A stretch of DNA of 64,000 bases from Carettochelys insculpta. Taxonomy: Eukaryota; Chordata; Testudines; Carettochelyidae. The notes below the pieces were generated by a model. It had not been told where the DNA came from and searched no databases. It saw nothing but the letters and a program-made list of their open reading frames with translations. The stretch spans positions 253,068,501 through 253,132,500 of the forward strand of contig NC_134137.1 of assembly GCF_033958435.1 (NCBI RefSeq). Direction: 5' to 3'. Positions within the stretch are counted from its first letter, which is position 1. The number at the start of each line of letters is the position of its first letter. The position numbers and the translations under genes are program-made. Shown here piece by piece: positions 22,177 through 36,243 of this stretch.

Positions 22177-22586
22177 GGCCATGTCTACACTAGCAAGTTT
22201 TGCCAACAAAACCCCGGTTTTGTCGACAAAACTGGTGCAACGTCCACATACAAAATGCGTTTTGTCAGCACTTCTGCCAACAACCAGAGGAGGAAGAACA
22301 CCTTTTGTCAAGAGGTTCTGTTGACAAAAAAAGCTGTGTGGGCACTCTGGGGGGCCTTCTCTTGACAGACACTGCATCCAGGACAACGGACAGCCCTGCC
22401 TGCTGTACTTCCACGTGCCTGTTTTGTTGAGAGAGCAGCCAGGAAGTCCAGCTACTCTGTTGACAGAGCCGAGTGCTTTTCTGATTGGATTTTGTGTGTG
22501 ATCACACTCTGTCAGCAGAAGTTTTGTTGGGAAATCTCTGCCGACAATGACTTCTGTTGACAGAGCACGGTAGTGTAACTGTAGCC
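22177..22586. mobile_element. TTGTCGACAA-family MITE
   Basis: The ends are GGCCATGTCTACACTAGCAAG and, from the right, GGCTACAGTTACACTACCGTG. 'ccggttttgtcgacaaaactgg' (22214-22235) is a perfect inverted repeat near the left end. Closely related to 21189-21580. The target duplication is unclear (TAT/ATA). Confidence 0.75.
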
Positions 22587-22798
22587 ATAGAGATTTCTTT
22601 TATAACAAGCTCAGAATTTTTAACTCTGAGCTCACAGACTGAAAGAAATATAAAAAGTCAACCTTTAGGATCTGAGAACTTGTTTACCAAGAAGTTGGTA
22701 GTATTTCCATACTTGATATTATAAGCTTCATTCCCATCTAGTCACACTTTTTGTAATAATTAACAATGTGTGTTTATTTTTTGTATGATTTTCTCTAT

Positions 22799-22981
22799 GG
22801 CCATTTCTACACAGGCCACTTCCTTCGAAAGTGGCATGCTAATACACAGACTGAAACAGGCTAATGAGGTGCGGATGCAAATTACCTGTGCCTCATTAGC
22901 ATAACATCACATGATTTGGAGTCCAGAAGACTGTTCTTCTGGACTCCAAAACACCGTGTAGAAGCGTGGCCCCGTTTCCTG
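22799..22981. mobile_element. Left arm of the MITE family seen complete at 10755-11190
   Basis: It starts GGCCATTTCTACACAGGCCAC and matches the left arm of that element through 'catgatttggagtccagaagac' and 'ctggactccaaaac'. The right arm is absent. Confidence 0.75.
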
Positions 22982-23982
22982 CAATCCCATAAAGTTTGTT
23001 TACAGCAACCAGTCCTGGCACTCAGTGTTCTGTGATGTTATTTAGATGTAATTTACCTCTAAATGGCTTCTCAGAGCACAATAAGCAATTTTGGTAATGC
23101 TGCTAGACAATATTGACCTTCCATCGTCCAGCAAATTCTCTCTTTCAGCACCAGCCAGGTCCCAAGGGTGCTGGACTAGACAGGTGCAACTTGTACAAAG
23201 AGCAGCAGGACGCTGCAGCACATGACCTGATAGGAGAATAAAGCCAGTGCTAGATCTCTCGCCGGAAAGGGCTGGGACAGGAGGCTTTGGGCTAAGTAGA
23301 TTTGGACAGGGAAGGAGCTCCATGTGTGGCTGAAGAACCAGGTATGAGCATAAACTTCTGTGTTATGGTCATTTTGGAGGATTGCTTGAACCATTTTTGT
23401 CATTAAATCAGCCCTAGTGTGGAGGTACTGTTACCCACAAGAGACACTGTGAGGTGTTCTTAAAAGGCCTGCTGGCGAGGGTGGGGGAGAAGCCCGAACA
23501 AGGGCTGGCTGCCTGTGAAGTGATCCCTAGAATTATAGAGCACTATAGGGCCTTTTTCTGCAGCAGGGTTACAATGAATACCTCAGGCGGATTTTAAAAA
23601 TATCAGCTGTCTGGATATATGTGTACTTACAGATTTTGCTGGTAAGTCTGTAGCATTCCAGAATATCCCTAAATATACCTGACCCTTTGTGTGTGTGTTC
23701 TGTCTATCTACAGAGAGGTAATAAAACAGACAGAAAGATAGATAGATATATCTTACACCTTTGGATTGTCAAATATAATTCAGTTGGCTGAAACTACTGT
23801 CCTCTTAAAATGCAAAGTCAATGAAATTTTAAGATTGACCTAAATTCCAAAATGCAGATCTGGATTTTTGAAAATCCCCAAATTTGGGTGTGTTTGGGTC
23901 AAGGGTTTTATTTCAGCAAAAAATTGCATAGTGATTAACTTAAAAAATGTATTTGTTTATCTATAAATTCTCAGTCTAACAA
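22982..23982. other. No gene seen
   Basis: About 1 kb without supported features, apart from a short GATA-like run (about 23735-23750). Confidence 0.4.
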
Positions 23983-23985
23983 TTT

Positions 23986-24420
23986 GGCTGTGGCCACACT
24001 AGCCTCTCCTTTTAGAAGGGCAATGGTAATGAGGCACTTCAGAATATGCTAATGAGGTGCAGCCATGAATATGCAGTGCCTCTTTAGCATAATGAGGGCT
24101 GTGCACACTTTGAAACTGCCAGTTTCAAAATGCACACCGCCCGTGTAGCTGGGGGCCTTTCAAAATGGCCCCCTGATTTCAAAAGCCCCTTCTTCCCATA
24201 TCATTTTGGGAAGAAGGGGCTTTCAAAACCAGGGGGGTTGTTTCAAAAGGCCCCCAGCTACCTGGGCGGTGTGCATTTCGAAACTGGCAGTTTTGAAGAG
24301 TGTGTGACTGTCTTCATGCTAATGAGGCACTGCATATTCCTGGAAGTGCCTCATTAGCATATTCCGAAGGGCCACATTACCTTAGCACTTCCAAAAGGAG
24401 GGGCTAGTGTGGCCACAGCC
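23986..24420. mobile_element. Foldback MITE with TTT target duplication
   Basis: 435 bp. The ends are GGCTGTGGCCACACTAGCC and its exact reverse complement on the right. TTT flanks both ends (23983-23985, 24421-24423). The palindrome centres on 'aaagccccttcttccc...gggaagaaggggcttt' (about 24182-24222), so a transcript would fold into one long hairpin. Confidence 0.9.
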
Positions 24421-24423
24421 TTT

Positions 24424-27400
24424 ATAATGTATCATTAATGTGAATTTACAGAGTTTTACAGCACGTCAGTAAAGATTAATTGGAGGGTCTTAAGTCGTAG
24501 TAAAACCTCACAAGATTTGGAGTTTCATTTGGATTTGAACAGACTATGTGGGATACACATCTATGTGTTGAAGACAATGGTCCTGATTCAGCTGTACTTA
24601 TTTCAGCTTTACATCAGTTTAAATCCACTAGGTGCACCAAAGTTACTTCTAATTTAAATGAGAGGACAATCATATCCTATATTTGCAAGCAAAGAGGACT
24701 TGCAGAACAGAAATGACAGAGAGCAAAATGTAGATTAGTCTTTTCCATGTTATGCAGACAACCATCATAATGTGATTTAAGAAACACTATGCCTTTCACA
24801 ATATTCTAGAGAAAAGAGATGGTGACAGTTTGTTGTAAGAACCAAGAGTCAAAGGGTAATTCTGGTGTGAATGGTGGTGGGAGCGTGATGAGGGTGTGGA
24901 GGGAGTGAAAAAGCAGCATTCCACTTCAGGGACTGTAATCAAGGCTTCAGAGTTTAGCTATTTTACAAGCAATTAACAAGCGGATCCTGGACACCAGAAC
25001 TACAGAACATAAACCTTTCCTGATAAACCCTTAAGCTGCAAACAGTAGGGTCTGACAACAAGACACCTACATCCCAGGGTCCAATGAAGATTTAAGCAAT
25101 TTTGTCATAAAGCATGTATTATAAATGGCCAAATAACACTGGATCAAAAACAATTTTATTTTTAATTCTCTTAAAATGAATGTTTGTATATGGATAGAAA
25201 CTAAATTTATATAATAGCTTTTCTTTTTTTTCCTCTGAAGTTCTGATCACTCAGTTTATTCTTAAACAGCAATATTTTTCTGGATGGACTTGCTTTGATT
25301 TGATGACAGTTTTACTTCATAGAAGCTCCCAACAGAATTTTAAATTACTATTCATAAAATTCTAATTTTCTTCAAATACAACTTGCGTTAGGCTATCTAC
25401 TAATATATGTTTGGCATGTTTCTGTAACTTCTGTATTCATCAAACCATACATGTGATACAAGTATGTATCCATGGATCATGTATATGATGGCGCAAACTA
25501 AGATATGCAAGCAGAGCTCTTATTAATGCCCATAGAAGCTGTGTATAATATCTAAGGGAAGACTTTAGGCCCAAATATTCAAAAAGAATCCAAATTCCCA
25601 GGATAAATGTACACATACTTTGTGAATGACATTTGTTTGAGTGTCCAAACTGATCCTAAACATCTTTCTTTTTTCTCTTATACATTTATATCATCCCACA
25701 TTTGTTTAGTAAGGAATCTGAAACTGGAGGAACCTGCTTCATGCACCCACTCAAAACATAGCAAAGCTGATGTGTCACAGAACGTACACTGCATTAGGTA
25801 TAAACCTGAAACAGCTTACTGCCTACCCAGGGCAATGGAAAGACACCGTCCCTATCCTAGAGCGCACCACTGGCAGCACCACATCATTTTGATCCTTACT
25901 CTGGACATCACAAACCAACAATCTAACCCTAAAAGAGGAACAGATGTCTGACAGCATGAGATGCTCAATATGAAAGCACAAGGCTAGGATGATAGAAGAA
26001 GGAGTGGAGAGACCACATTTACTTAGATGGGTGCTTCCCCTGAGTGGTAGGGGAGAATCACTGGCAGCTAACTCTATTGAAATGTAAACCTTTGACCTGT
26101 AGAAACAGTAGCCCCAATTGATTTTTACTTACACAGATGGAAGTCTGGAGTGGTTTCGTGCACGTTTTCAGAAATATTAAAGATGTATGTGGGTGTAAAT
26201 GAGATATAAATCTGGCCTATTCTGTCTCATGATGGTATCTTCAGTAAAATTACCATAGATTTTCAAAAACCACCAATCTTCATCTCAGACTGAGTGTTTG
26301 TGTGTAATATATCTTTCTAGGGAAGGAAGGAGAAAAAAACCTGACAATTCCTTTGAGGGATTTCCTGCTTTAGTTGCTGCTTCCTTTACAAATATAAAAA
26401 TAAAGGATAACAGAAACAAAAAAGCAAAGCTTCCACCATGAAAGTTCTGTTTTGCAGCAGGATAGTGCAGGCAGTGGTTGTGGTTGTCTATTAGGCATAA
26501 AACATGACAACAGGATCCCACCTTTACTGGGAATCTCTGAAGCAAAGTGATTTCCAGTTTTCCCAGAAAAAAGATCATTTAATACTACTTGATTTTTTTG
26601 ATTTAAAATATGCTAGTTTACAATAGCACATGAAGCAAACTCTAAAGTATGATCGCAAATTGCTTGCAGAGGACCTGTAAGTTTTCAAGTTAACAGAGCT
26701 ATGTCAATTTACACCAGCTGAAAATCTGGCCCTACAACTGTAGCCAATGAAAACCTTAAAAGCCACAGAAGCTGTAATGTCTTAGAATTTGGATCTCTGC
26801 AAACCAAGAGTGCTGTGTGGATATACAACTACTGCTAAGAAACAGCAGCTTCTGTCTCAGTTGGAAAAAGTCGCATCAGGTGGTCACTACTGAAACATAT
26901 AATACATACCAAATTATTTATTTATTTTCATACAGTTCCTAACATCAGAGTGTCATTAATCTAATATTTTAAAGACACATCTTATTTTTATCCCTGGTTT
27001 CCTCCAGTTAATATGAACTAAGTCAGAAATATAGCTGCAATAGAAAGAAACAAGTGCCTCCAAGAAGCAAGTATTATTTTTGGCAATAAAAAAGTAAGCC
27101 CGCCCTCCCTCCCTTCACTCCTCCTAACCCTTCAGGTTGACTCATTTCTCATTCAAATTTAAAATGCATAGGGAGGCTGCAGCAAACCCACAAAAGATTG
27201 ATATGCACTGCACTCCACACGTTTTAGTTCTTTATGCCAAAACCTGGCATCATTCTGCTGCATTTTGAGGTATTATTTCAAATATATAATAAATAGGAAT
27301 TGATATTAAAACACTGCAGTGGAAGTTCCCCTTAAAAAATACAAATGTTACTATAGCACTTTGAGATAGAGAGAGACAGAGAGATTCACAATGCAGGCTC

Positions 27401-28482
27401 AGAACTTGGCAACCTGTAAAAATGCCCAGTCGAAAATTACTAACAGCTGGAGATGACAGTTGTTTTAACAGCTGAGCTGACAGGATTAATTTAAATGCAC
27501 TGAAATCAAAAGTAGATAACACCTGTTTAGTCTTCCAGGGCCATTCGACAAGGTAGGCCAAAGGAAAAAAGCAGAGCCAGAATTGTGTGTGTGTTTGTGT
27601 GTGTGTGTGAAGGACAGAAGGACTTCAGGAAAAAAAAAAAGGCACACTTTTTGGGGGTGGGGGAAAGGGAAGCAAGGGCTTGTTATACAATCACAGAGTA
27701 GATAACCCCGCCTCAGGTTTTAACATCTGGTTCCCATTGCACCCATCTTCCCACCCTCTTTTTCCTCCCTTCTCTTGTCCAAGGTCTTTGACCCAAACCC
27801 AACAATGGATTAAGATCACTGGATTTCAAAGCTACAGCTTTTCAGTCTAGCATCCCAGCAATCCTCTTGGGTTAATTAATATATTCTCTTTGAGCTTCTA
27901 ATCACTAAAACTCCCCCACATTTCTCCTCCCACATGCTCCTTTCCCCTGAACTAAAACGAAACCTCTCTTGTCATGACAAAGCTTGTAACTCACAGGGCT
28001 CATAAAACAAATAAATAAATTTGAAATTGAGACAGGGTAGTTGTCAGGTCAATTTTTGGGCTTGTTTATTGTTACATACTGACCCAGCAAATCAATATCA
28101 ATGCTCAATATCAAAAAATTTATATGAGGGACAGAGTTTTAATTTTAGCATTTAAATTATTCTCTTCCAATCAACATGGTGTGTATGTGAGTTGTTTTCA
28201 ATGTTACACATACTGAAGGTGCAGCTGAACCTGTGATGCATAGGCAGCAAGCTCTAGTTCTGGTCGTGGCCAGGAACACAACATATCCTGCAGCACAGGA
28301 CCCTTAAAGAATAAGTTGCCATATAAAGCCTTAATGTCAGCTTCACATCACACACGGCTCCTAAGGCCCCATATATTCTGCTGTTCTACTTGGCAGAAAT
28401 GATACCAACGCCAATAAGAGTTCTGTTTCTCAAGCAGCTAGAGAAGTCCAGCCCAGCGGGCTACCAAACTGAACCTGCAGTC
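24424..28482. other. Long intronic stretch without a gene
   Basis: About 4 kb, AT-rich, with only one microsatellite (27583-27612). I found no exon with splice sites and no repeat boundaries. The stretch 27700-28030 has dense homeodomain-like and GATA/AT-rich motifs and no repeat character, and could be regulatory. Confidence 0.4.
27583..27612. repeat. Microsatellite (GT)n
   Basis: GT dinucleotides with one TTT interruption. Confidence 0.85.
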
Positions 28483-28485
28483 TTC

Positions 28486-28796
28486 AACTATGTCTTACAC
28501 TAGAAGGTTTTGTCAACTAAATTTGTAGTGTCTACACACAAAATGCATTGCACTTCAGCTTCTCCTTGATGTAAAAAATAGCCATGTAGATGCTCTGGGG
28601 GGCCTTCTGTCAACAGACAGGGCTTCTAGGTCACAAGGTAGCCTTGTTGGCTGAGCTTCTGGGTGGTCATTCTGGCCCCTCTATGTCAACAGACCAGATA
28701 GCTCTTTTGATCCTCTTTTCTGCATGGATGTGATCTGTTGAAGACTTCTTCCTACAGTAACTTCTGTCAAGAGATCAGTGTAGTGTAGATGTAGCC
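28486..28796. mobile_element. Degraded TTGTCGACAA-family MITE, TTC target duplication
   Basis: The left end is AACTATGTCTTACACTAGAAGGTTTTGTC and the right end 'gtgtagtgtagatgtagcc'. It shares 'atgtagatgctctggggggccttctgtcaacagacag' with 22177-22586. TTC occurs on both flanks (28483-28485, 28797-28799). Confidence 0.65.
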
Positions 28797-28956
28797 TTCA
28801 AGTTTGGTTGGGCTGAGTCAGGACAAGCTCAGATTCCCAGTTAATCTGTTTCTCCAGCCTCATGTCTAATTTCTTCTGTGAAAAGGATAGTAGCTACACT
28901 GTGAATCCCAAACACTAATTAACTGAAGGTCTGAATACATTCTTGCAAAATACATA

Positions 28957-29310
28957 CTGTAAGCCCTCGAGAAGTGAGCTTTCAATTTGTGCTTAATTCA
29001 CATTAACATGAGTTAAGTGCAAATCAGAACTGGCCCCCACACCTCCAGCCCCTGGATCCTCCAGCTGGGAGAAACCGGAAGGCCCACAGCTGCTTGCAGC
29101 ATGGCTTCTCCCAGGTAGGAGAAATTGCACTGCAAAGTGTGGCCCCCCAGCTGGGAGAAGCCAGGGGCCTCATTGATGTCCCCCTCTGTGTCCCCCAGCT
29201 ACCTGTTCACCCAGCCAGGGGAATTCTCCCCAACCCTCCAATTTATGCAAAATTTGATTTACGTGGAGGTTACCCAGGATGCAACATCTGCATAAATTGA
29301 GGGATTCCTG
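28957..29310. mobile_element. Tigger/pogo-like non-autonomous element with TA target duplication
   Basis: The ends are CTGTAAGCCCTCGAGAAGTG and, from the right, CAGGAATCCCTCAATTTATG. They share the CAGNNATCCCTC form known from Tigger/pogo elements. TA flanks both ends (28955-28956, 29311-29312). The 354-bp interior is GC-rich with repeated 'cagctgggagaa' units and no transposase. Confidence 0.7.
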
Positions 29311-29312
29311 TA

Positions 29313-30617
29313 ATTATTATTACTCCTATTTTATGAATGGCAAACTAAAGGATAGAGAGAATAAGTGACCTGCCTAACATCACACAGGAAGTCTGGCAGA
29401 ATGACTAGAATTTAGATCTCCCAGCTCTTGGCCCTGTGCTTTTAGCTACAAGACCACCCTTTCCTCCCTTCCTAGTATACATTTAGGGATTTGCAAAATC
29501 TTGCCTATCATGAAAATCCAGCCAGATGGTTTCTGTTAAGATGAACCAAAAGCATTAATGACACTTAAAAGAACAATAGATTTCATTCAACTCTCCCTTC
29601 CCCATCCACATTTCTTCGGCTGCAAAGAGATGAACTCAGTAAAACTCACATAGATATTTTGAGTTAAATTTCTCCTTAGTTCAGCAAACTGTAAGGTTCT
29701 CTCTTTTTCTACCTACTTCTGGCATACCATCCTTGAGGCATGGCTGGCACTTTCAGTTTTCTTGGCTGATTAAAATTTGTTTTTCACTGAAAAATGATTC
29801 AGTTGAAATCTCTGATCCACTGTACAGTATGCTCAAATATAGTATTAACACATGCCCAAGAAGGAAAACCATCCGAGACAAAGCTTGTAAATTCCTTATA
29901 AAAGGAATGAACAAAAACTCCTGCTGCCACTGATTAAACATAATGGTCCAAATTCTAACAGTTACCTTACTTCAACTCTACTGAGTGCACTGTATGGTAT
30001 CACATAGCAAGGCTCACTTACAATCCATCAGGCTCAAACAGAAGAATCCAGGTAGCTGTGTTTGTCGTCTGATTACTTTTTGGCTTCAAAATCTGAATTC
30101 TCCTTTAGCATTTATTGTCCATGTATGCTATTTTTGAGGCAGAAGGAAATTGTAATATGTGATGCAATATGAAAGGACCTTGCCATGGCTTTGAGGCATA
30201 GGTCCAGAATTTGATGGGAAAGGCAGCTCAAAGGCAGTGACAGATCTAGAAATATATGGGCCCAGAGACCCAAATTTTCTGTCCATTTCCTGAGGAAATG
30301 CAAATATAAAGTCTGAAACTGAAGCTATTTGGTGATAACTTGAACTGCTGTATACCTACTTTTTAGAGAGTGAATTAATTGATCAGGCTGGGAGATGGCC
30401 TCCCTGAGATGTACATGGCTTTTTTTTTTTGGTCGCACATTGATTTGTCTACTGTGTGGATGAATATGATGATAAGGACATTTACAGAATTTTTATTTGA
30501 CCCTCAGTAGCTGGATGCAATAGACAAACCCTTAGTGTATCAATGCCAGTCATGGATATTGTTAACTATCTAAGTATTATCTGCCTTGTGTGCATCAAAA
30601 ATGTTATGGAACTTCTT
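29313..30617. other. No gene seen
   Basis: About 1.3 kb of AT-rich intronic sequence. The short open frames have no splice context. Confidence 0.4.
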
Positions 30618-30620
30618 ATA

Positions 30621-30916
30621 GGGCTTGTCTACACTACCACCTTCCTTCAAAGGAAGGATGGTAGTTAGGGTGTTGGGAGTTTACTAATTTGGAGGAGTAA
30701 GAGGACTTCGAAGTTGCCCCAGCGCTTTGAAGTACCAGCGGGTAAGCCGCGGCTAGACGCGTGCCGGTACTTCGAAGTTTAAAACTTTGAAGTTGCTGGG
30801 GGGGTGGAATTCGCTTAATGAAGTGCTGCCTATGCACAGTAGCACTTCATTAGTAAACTCCCAACACCCTAATTACCATCCTTCCTTCGAAGTAAGGTAG
30901 TAGTGTAGACAAGCCC
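30621..30916. mobile_element. Foldback MITE with ATA target duplication
   Basis: 296 bp. The ends are GGGCTTGTCTACACTACCACCTT and, from the right, GGGCTTGTCTACACTACTACCTT. ATA flanks both sides (30618-30620, 30917-30919). The arms contain CCTTCCTT, TTCGAAG and 'agtaaactcccaacaccctaattacc' in inverted pairs. Confidence 0.9.
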
Positions 30917-30919
30917 ATA

Positions 30920-33900
30920 GAGTTGAAGTCAAACTGTTAAATCTCTTCGGTGTAAAGTCCAAAGGAATAATGTCCATAGGACAGACTGAGAAAATAAATA
31001 TTTAGGGCCTGACTGTGATCTCAATTACATAGATGCTAACCAGGGTTAATTCTAAAGAAGTAAATGAAGATAGGTTACTATAACAGAGATAAAAATAAGG
31101 CCTGTTCTTCAACAGTCATTGTGCTACACTGAACTCCCTGCTTGGCAAGGGTCAGTTATTTTAGTAAACAGTGGTTCTCCCACTTCCCAGCCTACTAAGC
31201 TGCATATGACAAACTATTAGCACCTGATTTTAATGGAATGGAAAACTTCTATTTATTGAGAGACTGAGCTAATTTCAACAAATGTACACGAAAGTCTCTT
31301 TTATGATTCTGAAATGTTTGATTAATAGCAAAGGGCATATTTCCCCATTATTTTTCATTTTCCACGCTCCTTTGCATTTCCAGGTTGTGGTCAAGGATGG
31401 AGTCAGAAATGGCAATTTCTCCTGATATGCCCAAACTGCTTGAAAATAAGAAGTCTCTTCAGAAAAATCTGTACCAGGCATAGCTCAATGCTGCTTTTAG
31501 AGGCCAATGAGGTTCAGTTTGCTTGCATACAGCCCTCTCAAACCTCTACTACAGACAGTGAAGAACTATTTCCCAGAAAGGAAATATTGAAATGCGTTTG
31601 TCAAAAATCTGCACTATTTAAAGAAATAACCCTCCATTTGTTATGAACTGAATGAAAAATAAAATAAAACAAAATCTCAGACTGTCATTCCCTTCATTTC
31701 CTCCAACTCAAATTTTGCTTTTACAAGCCTCAGAAACTCTAATTACACTCCTAACCATTCATTTCCATGCACATTTCTTTTTAATTTTTTTATTTTTGTT
31801 GTTTTGTTTTTGTTGTTGTTTTTAACTATTATTTCAAAGTTTTCAGTCTACCAAGCGTATAGCAATTACTGTTGTTCTGTTTTGCTAATGATAGATTCCT
31901 CTCCTTGTATAAAATAAGGAGCAGTTTCTTCCCTGCTTTTTATTTCTTTACACAGCTCAGAGGCTCAAAGAAGATAATTACAAACAATGCCTGAAGAATG
32001 GTTCAGTTAATGTTAATTTATACAACAAACTAATTACTACCAAATGGTAAAAATCACATGTGGAAGTTCCTCTCTCCCACGCACACAACTAAACCAGCAG
32101 CCATCTGTTTCAGCTTGGGCACTGTTTGTGACAACTGAGGAAGATAAAGGAAAGGACAGATCAGGATGTAGTGGCAACTTCTTCTGACATAAAATCAAGT
32201 TATTCAAACACCAGGCTCTGTTCAGCTGATCTGAGCATGATTTTAAAAAACATAATAATAACAATAAAACCTACTGGTACCTACGCATATCTAAATCTAT
32301 TTCTATCTCAATATCTTAAGATAGATTCAAATATGTGGCTATCCATTTTAATTCTCCACTCTGGCAATTTCTATGTAATACTTGTTTGGCGTGCTGTACA
32401 ACATCCCTGACATACTATCTCCCAGAAAGCTTTCATTCAGATGTTCATTGAGTTTGCTAATAGTAAGTTAGACACCTCTGTTGCAATTTATGGTTTCACC
32501 CTGCCTCCATATCCTACCTAACCAACTACCTCCAAAAACAGTCTCCTCCCAAAACTAAAGAAAACAAAGTTAGCACAATTGTTAAACACTATAATGAGGT
32601 CCTCATAAAAAATGTGGAAAAAATAGTTTTGGGAACCAACCTTGAAGTCTTGATTTACACTGAAGTCCCACTGACTTCAATGGATGTTTTGTCCAAGTAA
32701 GGACTTCAGCTCTAGATTCTTTACATGCATCTGAACCCAAGTATTTTGACGGCTAATTACTCTCTGACTAGCTTGCATCTAGTGAAATAAACTAAAGAGA
32801 AAATACTCCCCAAATGCCATATAGAAAATCACAGCTCCAATATTCTTCTCTCCCTATGAGCTCAGAACTCCTGCCATCATCGAAGAAAGTGCTTCACATG
32901 TGGAGAAACAGAATAACAGAGTTTAGCTCAACCATATTCATTTTAGAGGACAATTTAGCCTAAAAGCAAGAACCTTAAAATCCATCTTGTTCAGACATAA
33001 AGGAAAATTCTCCTGAGCTCTGCGTGGCATATTTAGACCACATTTCTATTATTTCTATGTTTACACAGACTCCCTACTGACGTTAAAGGAAAACCCTATC
33101 TTGGCATTATTACATAAAGATAGAAAAGATGAGGGTGAGTTTAGTAAAGATGTCATATTTGCATATGCATACCTCAACAGGTATGTGATATTATTTTGGC
33201 CTGATATACTCACTATGAATGAACCACTGTTACGGTAGCATAACACTCTAAACATTGCTGTAATCTAATTTTCATTCAATAACCGGTTCATTGTATTCTG
33301 TATTCCTCTGGATGTCATACAGGAAACAAGTAAAGAGCAGTCACAAGATAGTCTACATAACCCAAAAATAATGTCCATTCATTCACAACATTTTAAAATC
33401 AAATAGGAATGACTCTGACAAATACCCAAGCAAAACATATTCACTAATGTGAAGGAGAACAAGCAATTTGATCTGAATTGGTATTTCCTGCTTCTCTTCA
33501 TCCTTCCTCTTCCATAAAACTATGTCACCATGAACTGGCATGTACATAAATTCAGGATTGGCAATGAAATGTTAGTGTTTTTTGAAGGTATATGCTATCA
33601 AAGATTAGACAGCTATTTCATTTTAAGCTCCCCTCCCCTTTTGGGAGGAAAATCCTACTTTCAGAGGTGACTCAACAATGCCACCATACAAAAGAACCAG
33701 ACTTTGTTTAAAGAGTGAACTATGATTAAAACTGCTTTCAAAAAGTAGCCAGTGTCTGCAGTGAAACAACGAGTGCTGTATCAGCAAGTGGGATGCAATA
33801 AAGAAAGGGTCATTGACTAAAATACATATTATAAATCAAAAACACTCCATATGAGGGGGAGCACTGACCATCTTTAGTTTGTGACTGATAACTGCCCTCC

Positions 33901-34974
33901 CTCCTTCTATGTCACCCTGCACAGCCTCATGCAGCATTTACAGCCAAAAGTCTGCCTCTAATTTTAGTTTCTACTCCTGGCACATGTTGTGTCCCAGATC
34001 ACTGGGAAGAGCCTTGAATTAATTCACTAAAACTTGGTATTAAGCTAAATAAGTGGCAGCTTTACGGAATTCATTCAATGTGGCAGGAGATCTGCTTGGA
34101 ACTATCTGTACACTCCCATCATCCTGTCCTGGCACATACCAGTTTAGTGAAAAACCTGGGGGTTCCTCTACTTAGGCTGTCCCAAAATTCGGTCAGAATC
34201 CAAAGTTCCAAGACTGTGTCAGAAGGGGAAATTTTAAGACTATAAGAGCATATATTTTATCAAAGTCTTTTAAGAAAGTTATATTAGAAGGGTCCATAAA
34301 ATGTTTCTCCTTTCTTCTTTTTCCAGGATGGGGGGGAGGGGTCCTTCAGGAGCAGAGGATCTCTGGGGAAGAAAAAAGCGGAATAGGAATATTTAAAAAA
34401 AAAATCCTTGCACTACATTCCATTTTTTGTCCTTTAAAAACAAAAACAAAAAAAACAAAACCAACAGCAGAGTGATGACTGGGAAACTCAGTTTACGTCC
34501 AACTGCAAAAATGTTTGCTTCACAAGAGTCACTATTATAACTTAATAGGCAACAATGCCATGAATATTATCTGAGAAAAAAGGAAAGGGTGAAGTAGATT
34601 TACCCTCACACTTCACAGCAGTCTATTTCATGGACTGAGACAGCATAGTGGAAGCTTGCAGTGCTACAGTCCATATTGCCTTTCTTACTGATAACACTTC
34701 ACAATCTAGAGTCATCATTTTCAGAACAAAATTGCTCTAAAAATAAATAGGGAGTATACCTGTGAAGTAGCTGGCTAATCTGCTGTGCAGACTTCAGTAA
34801 CATGAGACAACATCTACAATATTGCTGGTCTTTTTTTTTTCCAATAGCCTTGAGTATATTTCAATATTGTAGAATTAAGGGAAAAGTGGGGAGAAAATAA
34901 ATGGCTAGTAGCTGGCCAATAAAGAAGATAAGATCCTATTATGGTTACAAGCTAATAGAATTAGGTGAGGTCTA
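30920..34974. other. Long intronic stretch, no gene seen
   Basis: About 4 kb, AT-rich, nearly free of recognisable transposons. No supported exon or RNA gene. Confidence 0.4.
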
Positions 34975-35160
34975 ACAGTGGAACAGGTCAGTATAACTAC
35001 ATTGCTCAGGGGGTTGAGACATTCACACTGCTAAGTGACATAGTTATACCAGTTTAGCCCCCTGTGTAGACAGCACTATGTTGATGGGAGAGCACCTCCC
35101 ATTGACACAGCTCCTCTCTCTCAGCGCGGTGTATTAACTATAGTGGTGAGAGAGAATGGT
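34975..35160. mobile_element. Possible old MITE remnant
   Basis: 'gttataccagtttagccccctgtgtagacagcactatgttgatgggagagc' and the flanking inverted phrases resemble a turtle MITE family with the GTGTAGAC core in its interior. Ends and target duplication were not found. Confidence 0.35.
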
Positions 35161-36243
35161 TTGGTTCAATGGTAGTGGGAATAGACAATGTGTCTGGAGG
35201 CCAATCCTATACTCCAAAAGCTTCATAGAAGCTGCAGATCAGTTGGATGACACAGCAAGGAGACAGGCATAAATAAAGACAACTAAAACCAACTAAATTC
35301 AAGTGGAATGTCTCCATATTTAGTTAAATTGCCTTGCTTATTAAAGTTGAATGCACTTCGTATGGAATACATAATTGTAGCAGCTGAAAATTATTAGCCA
35401 GACCCTGATGTCAGGTAGGTAGGAAGATAGGTAGGTAGGTAGAAAATATAGTTTTAGTTAAGCTTAGAGTATGAACATACTAGCAAAAGCATACGATCCC
35501 TCTTTATACTTGGGTGAGAGTTAAATAAGGAAGAGAGGGAGAAAAAGACAGTGACACTAGCAGCTCTGGATGAATGCACAATTGTTACTATTGCACAAAT
35601 ATTTTTACCTTTTTATTTTTGTGATTCCTTCCTATGGGAAGGGAAATGATTAGTTATTTGGGTGGGACATTTCTTACGTGCACAGGGGTGCAAGAGCTCT
35701 AGAGTAAAAGACCAAAGATTATGTATATATTTCTTTGGCGTGTGACTGTATATACACACAACTTAAAGATCTTTCCCTCCTAAAGAATCTTTCATTTGTC
35801 CTCAAAATATTGTCCTTAGAAACAGATTGTTTAAAACACATGATTAATCTAGAATTCAAAACAGAGCAGAAAAACAGGTCAGTCTTTGGTAATCTCTTCA
35901 AGTTGTGATAAGGACTTAGGTACCAGAAATAATTTAAGAATTGCACGTGTTTAGCTGCTTAAGCCATGGTGATTCTTTCTAATGTGCATAGGGATATACT
36001 GATTGCCTCTTTGATCAATGTGAAAGAAATCACCAGAGTCAAACAGACCAACTGAGCCTCAGGAACAACATCTCCTGAATATTTAAGAAAGATTTAAGGG
36101 TCACGGTCAAGTGGTATATTTCACACAGAACCACTTGCCTGTGACTGCAAGCATGAAGAAAGCATTCCCAGACTTTGATGCTTTTTATCATTTAGCAGTA
36201 ATAGAGGTAGCAATACTATTGTATGTATTATATTAAAGCCTAA
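35161..36243. other. No gene seen; includes a GGTA-type microsatellite
   Basis: AT-rich intronic sequence. Positions 35413-35442 hold about seven imperfect AGGT units. Confidence 0.45.
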
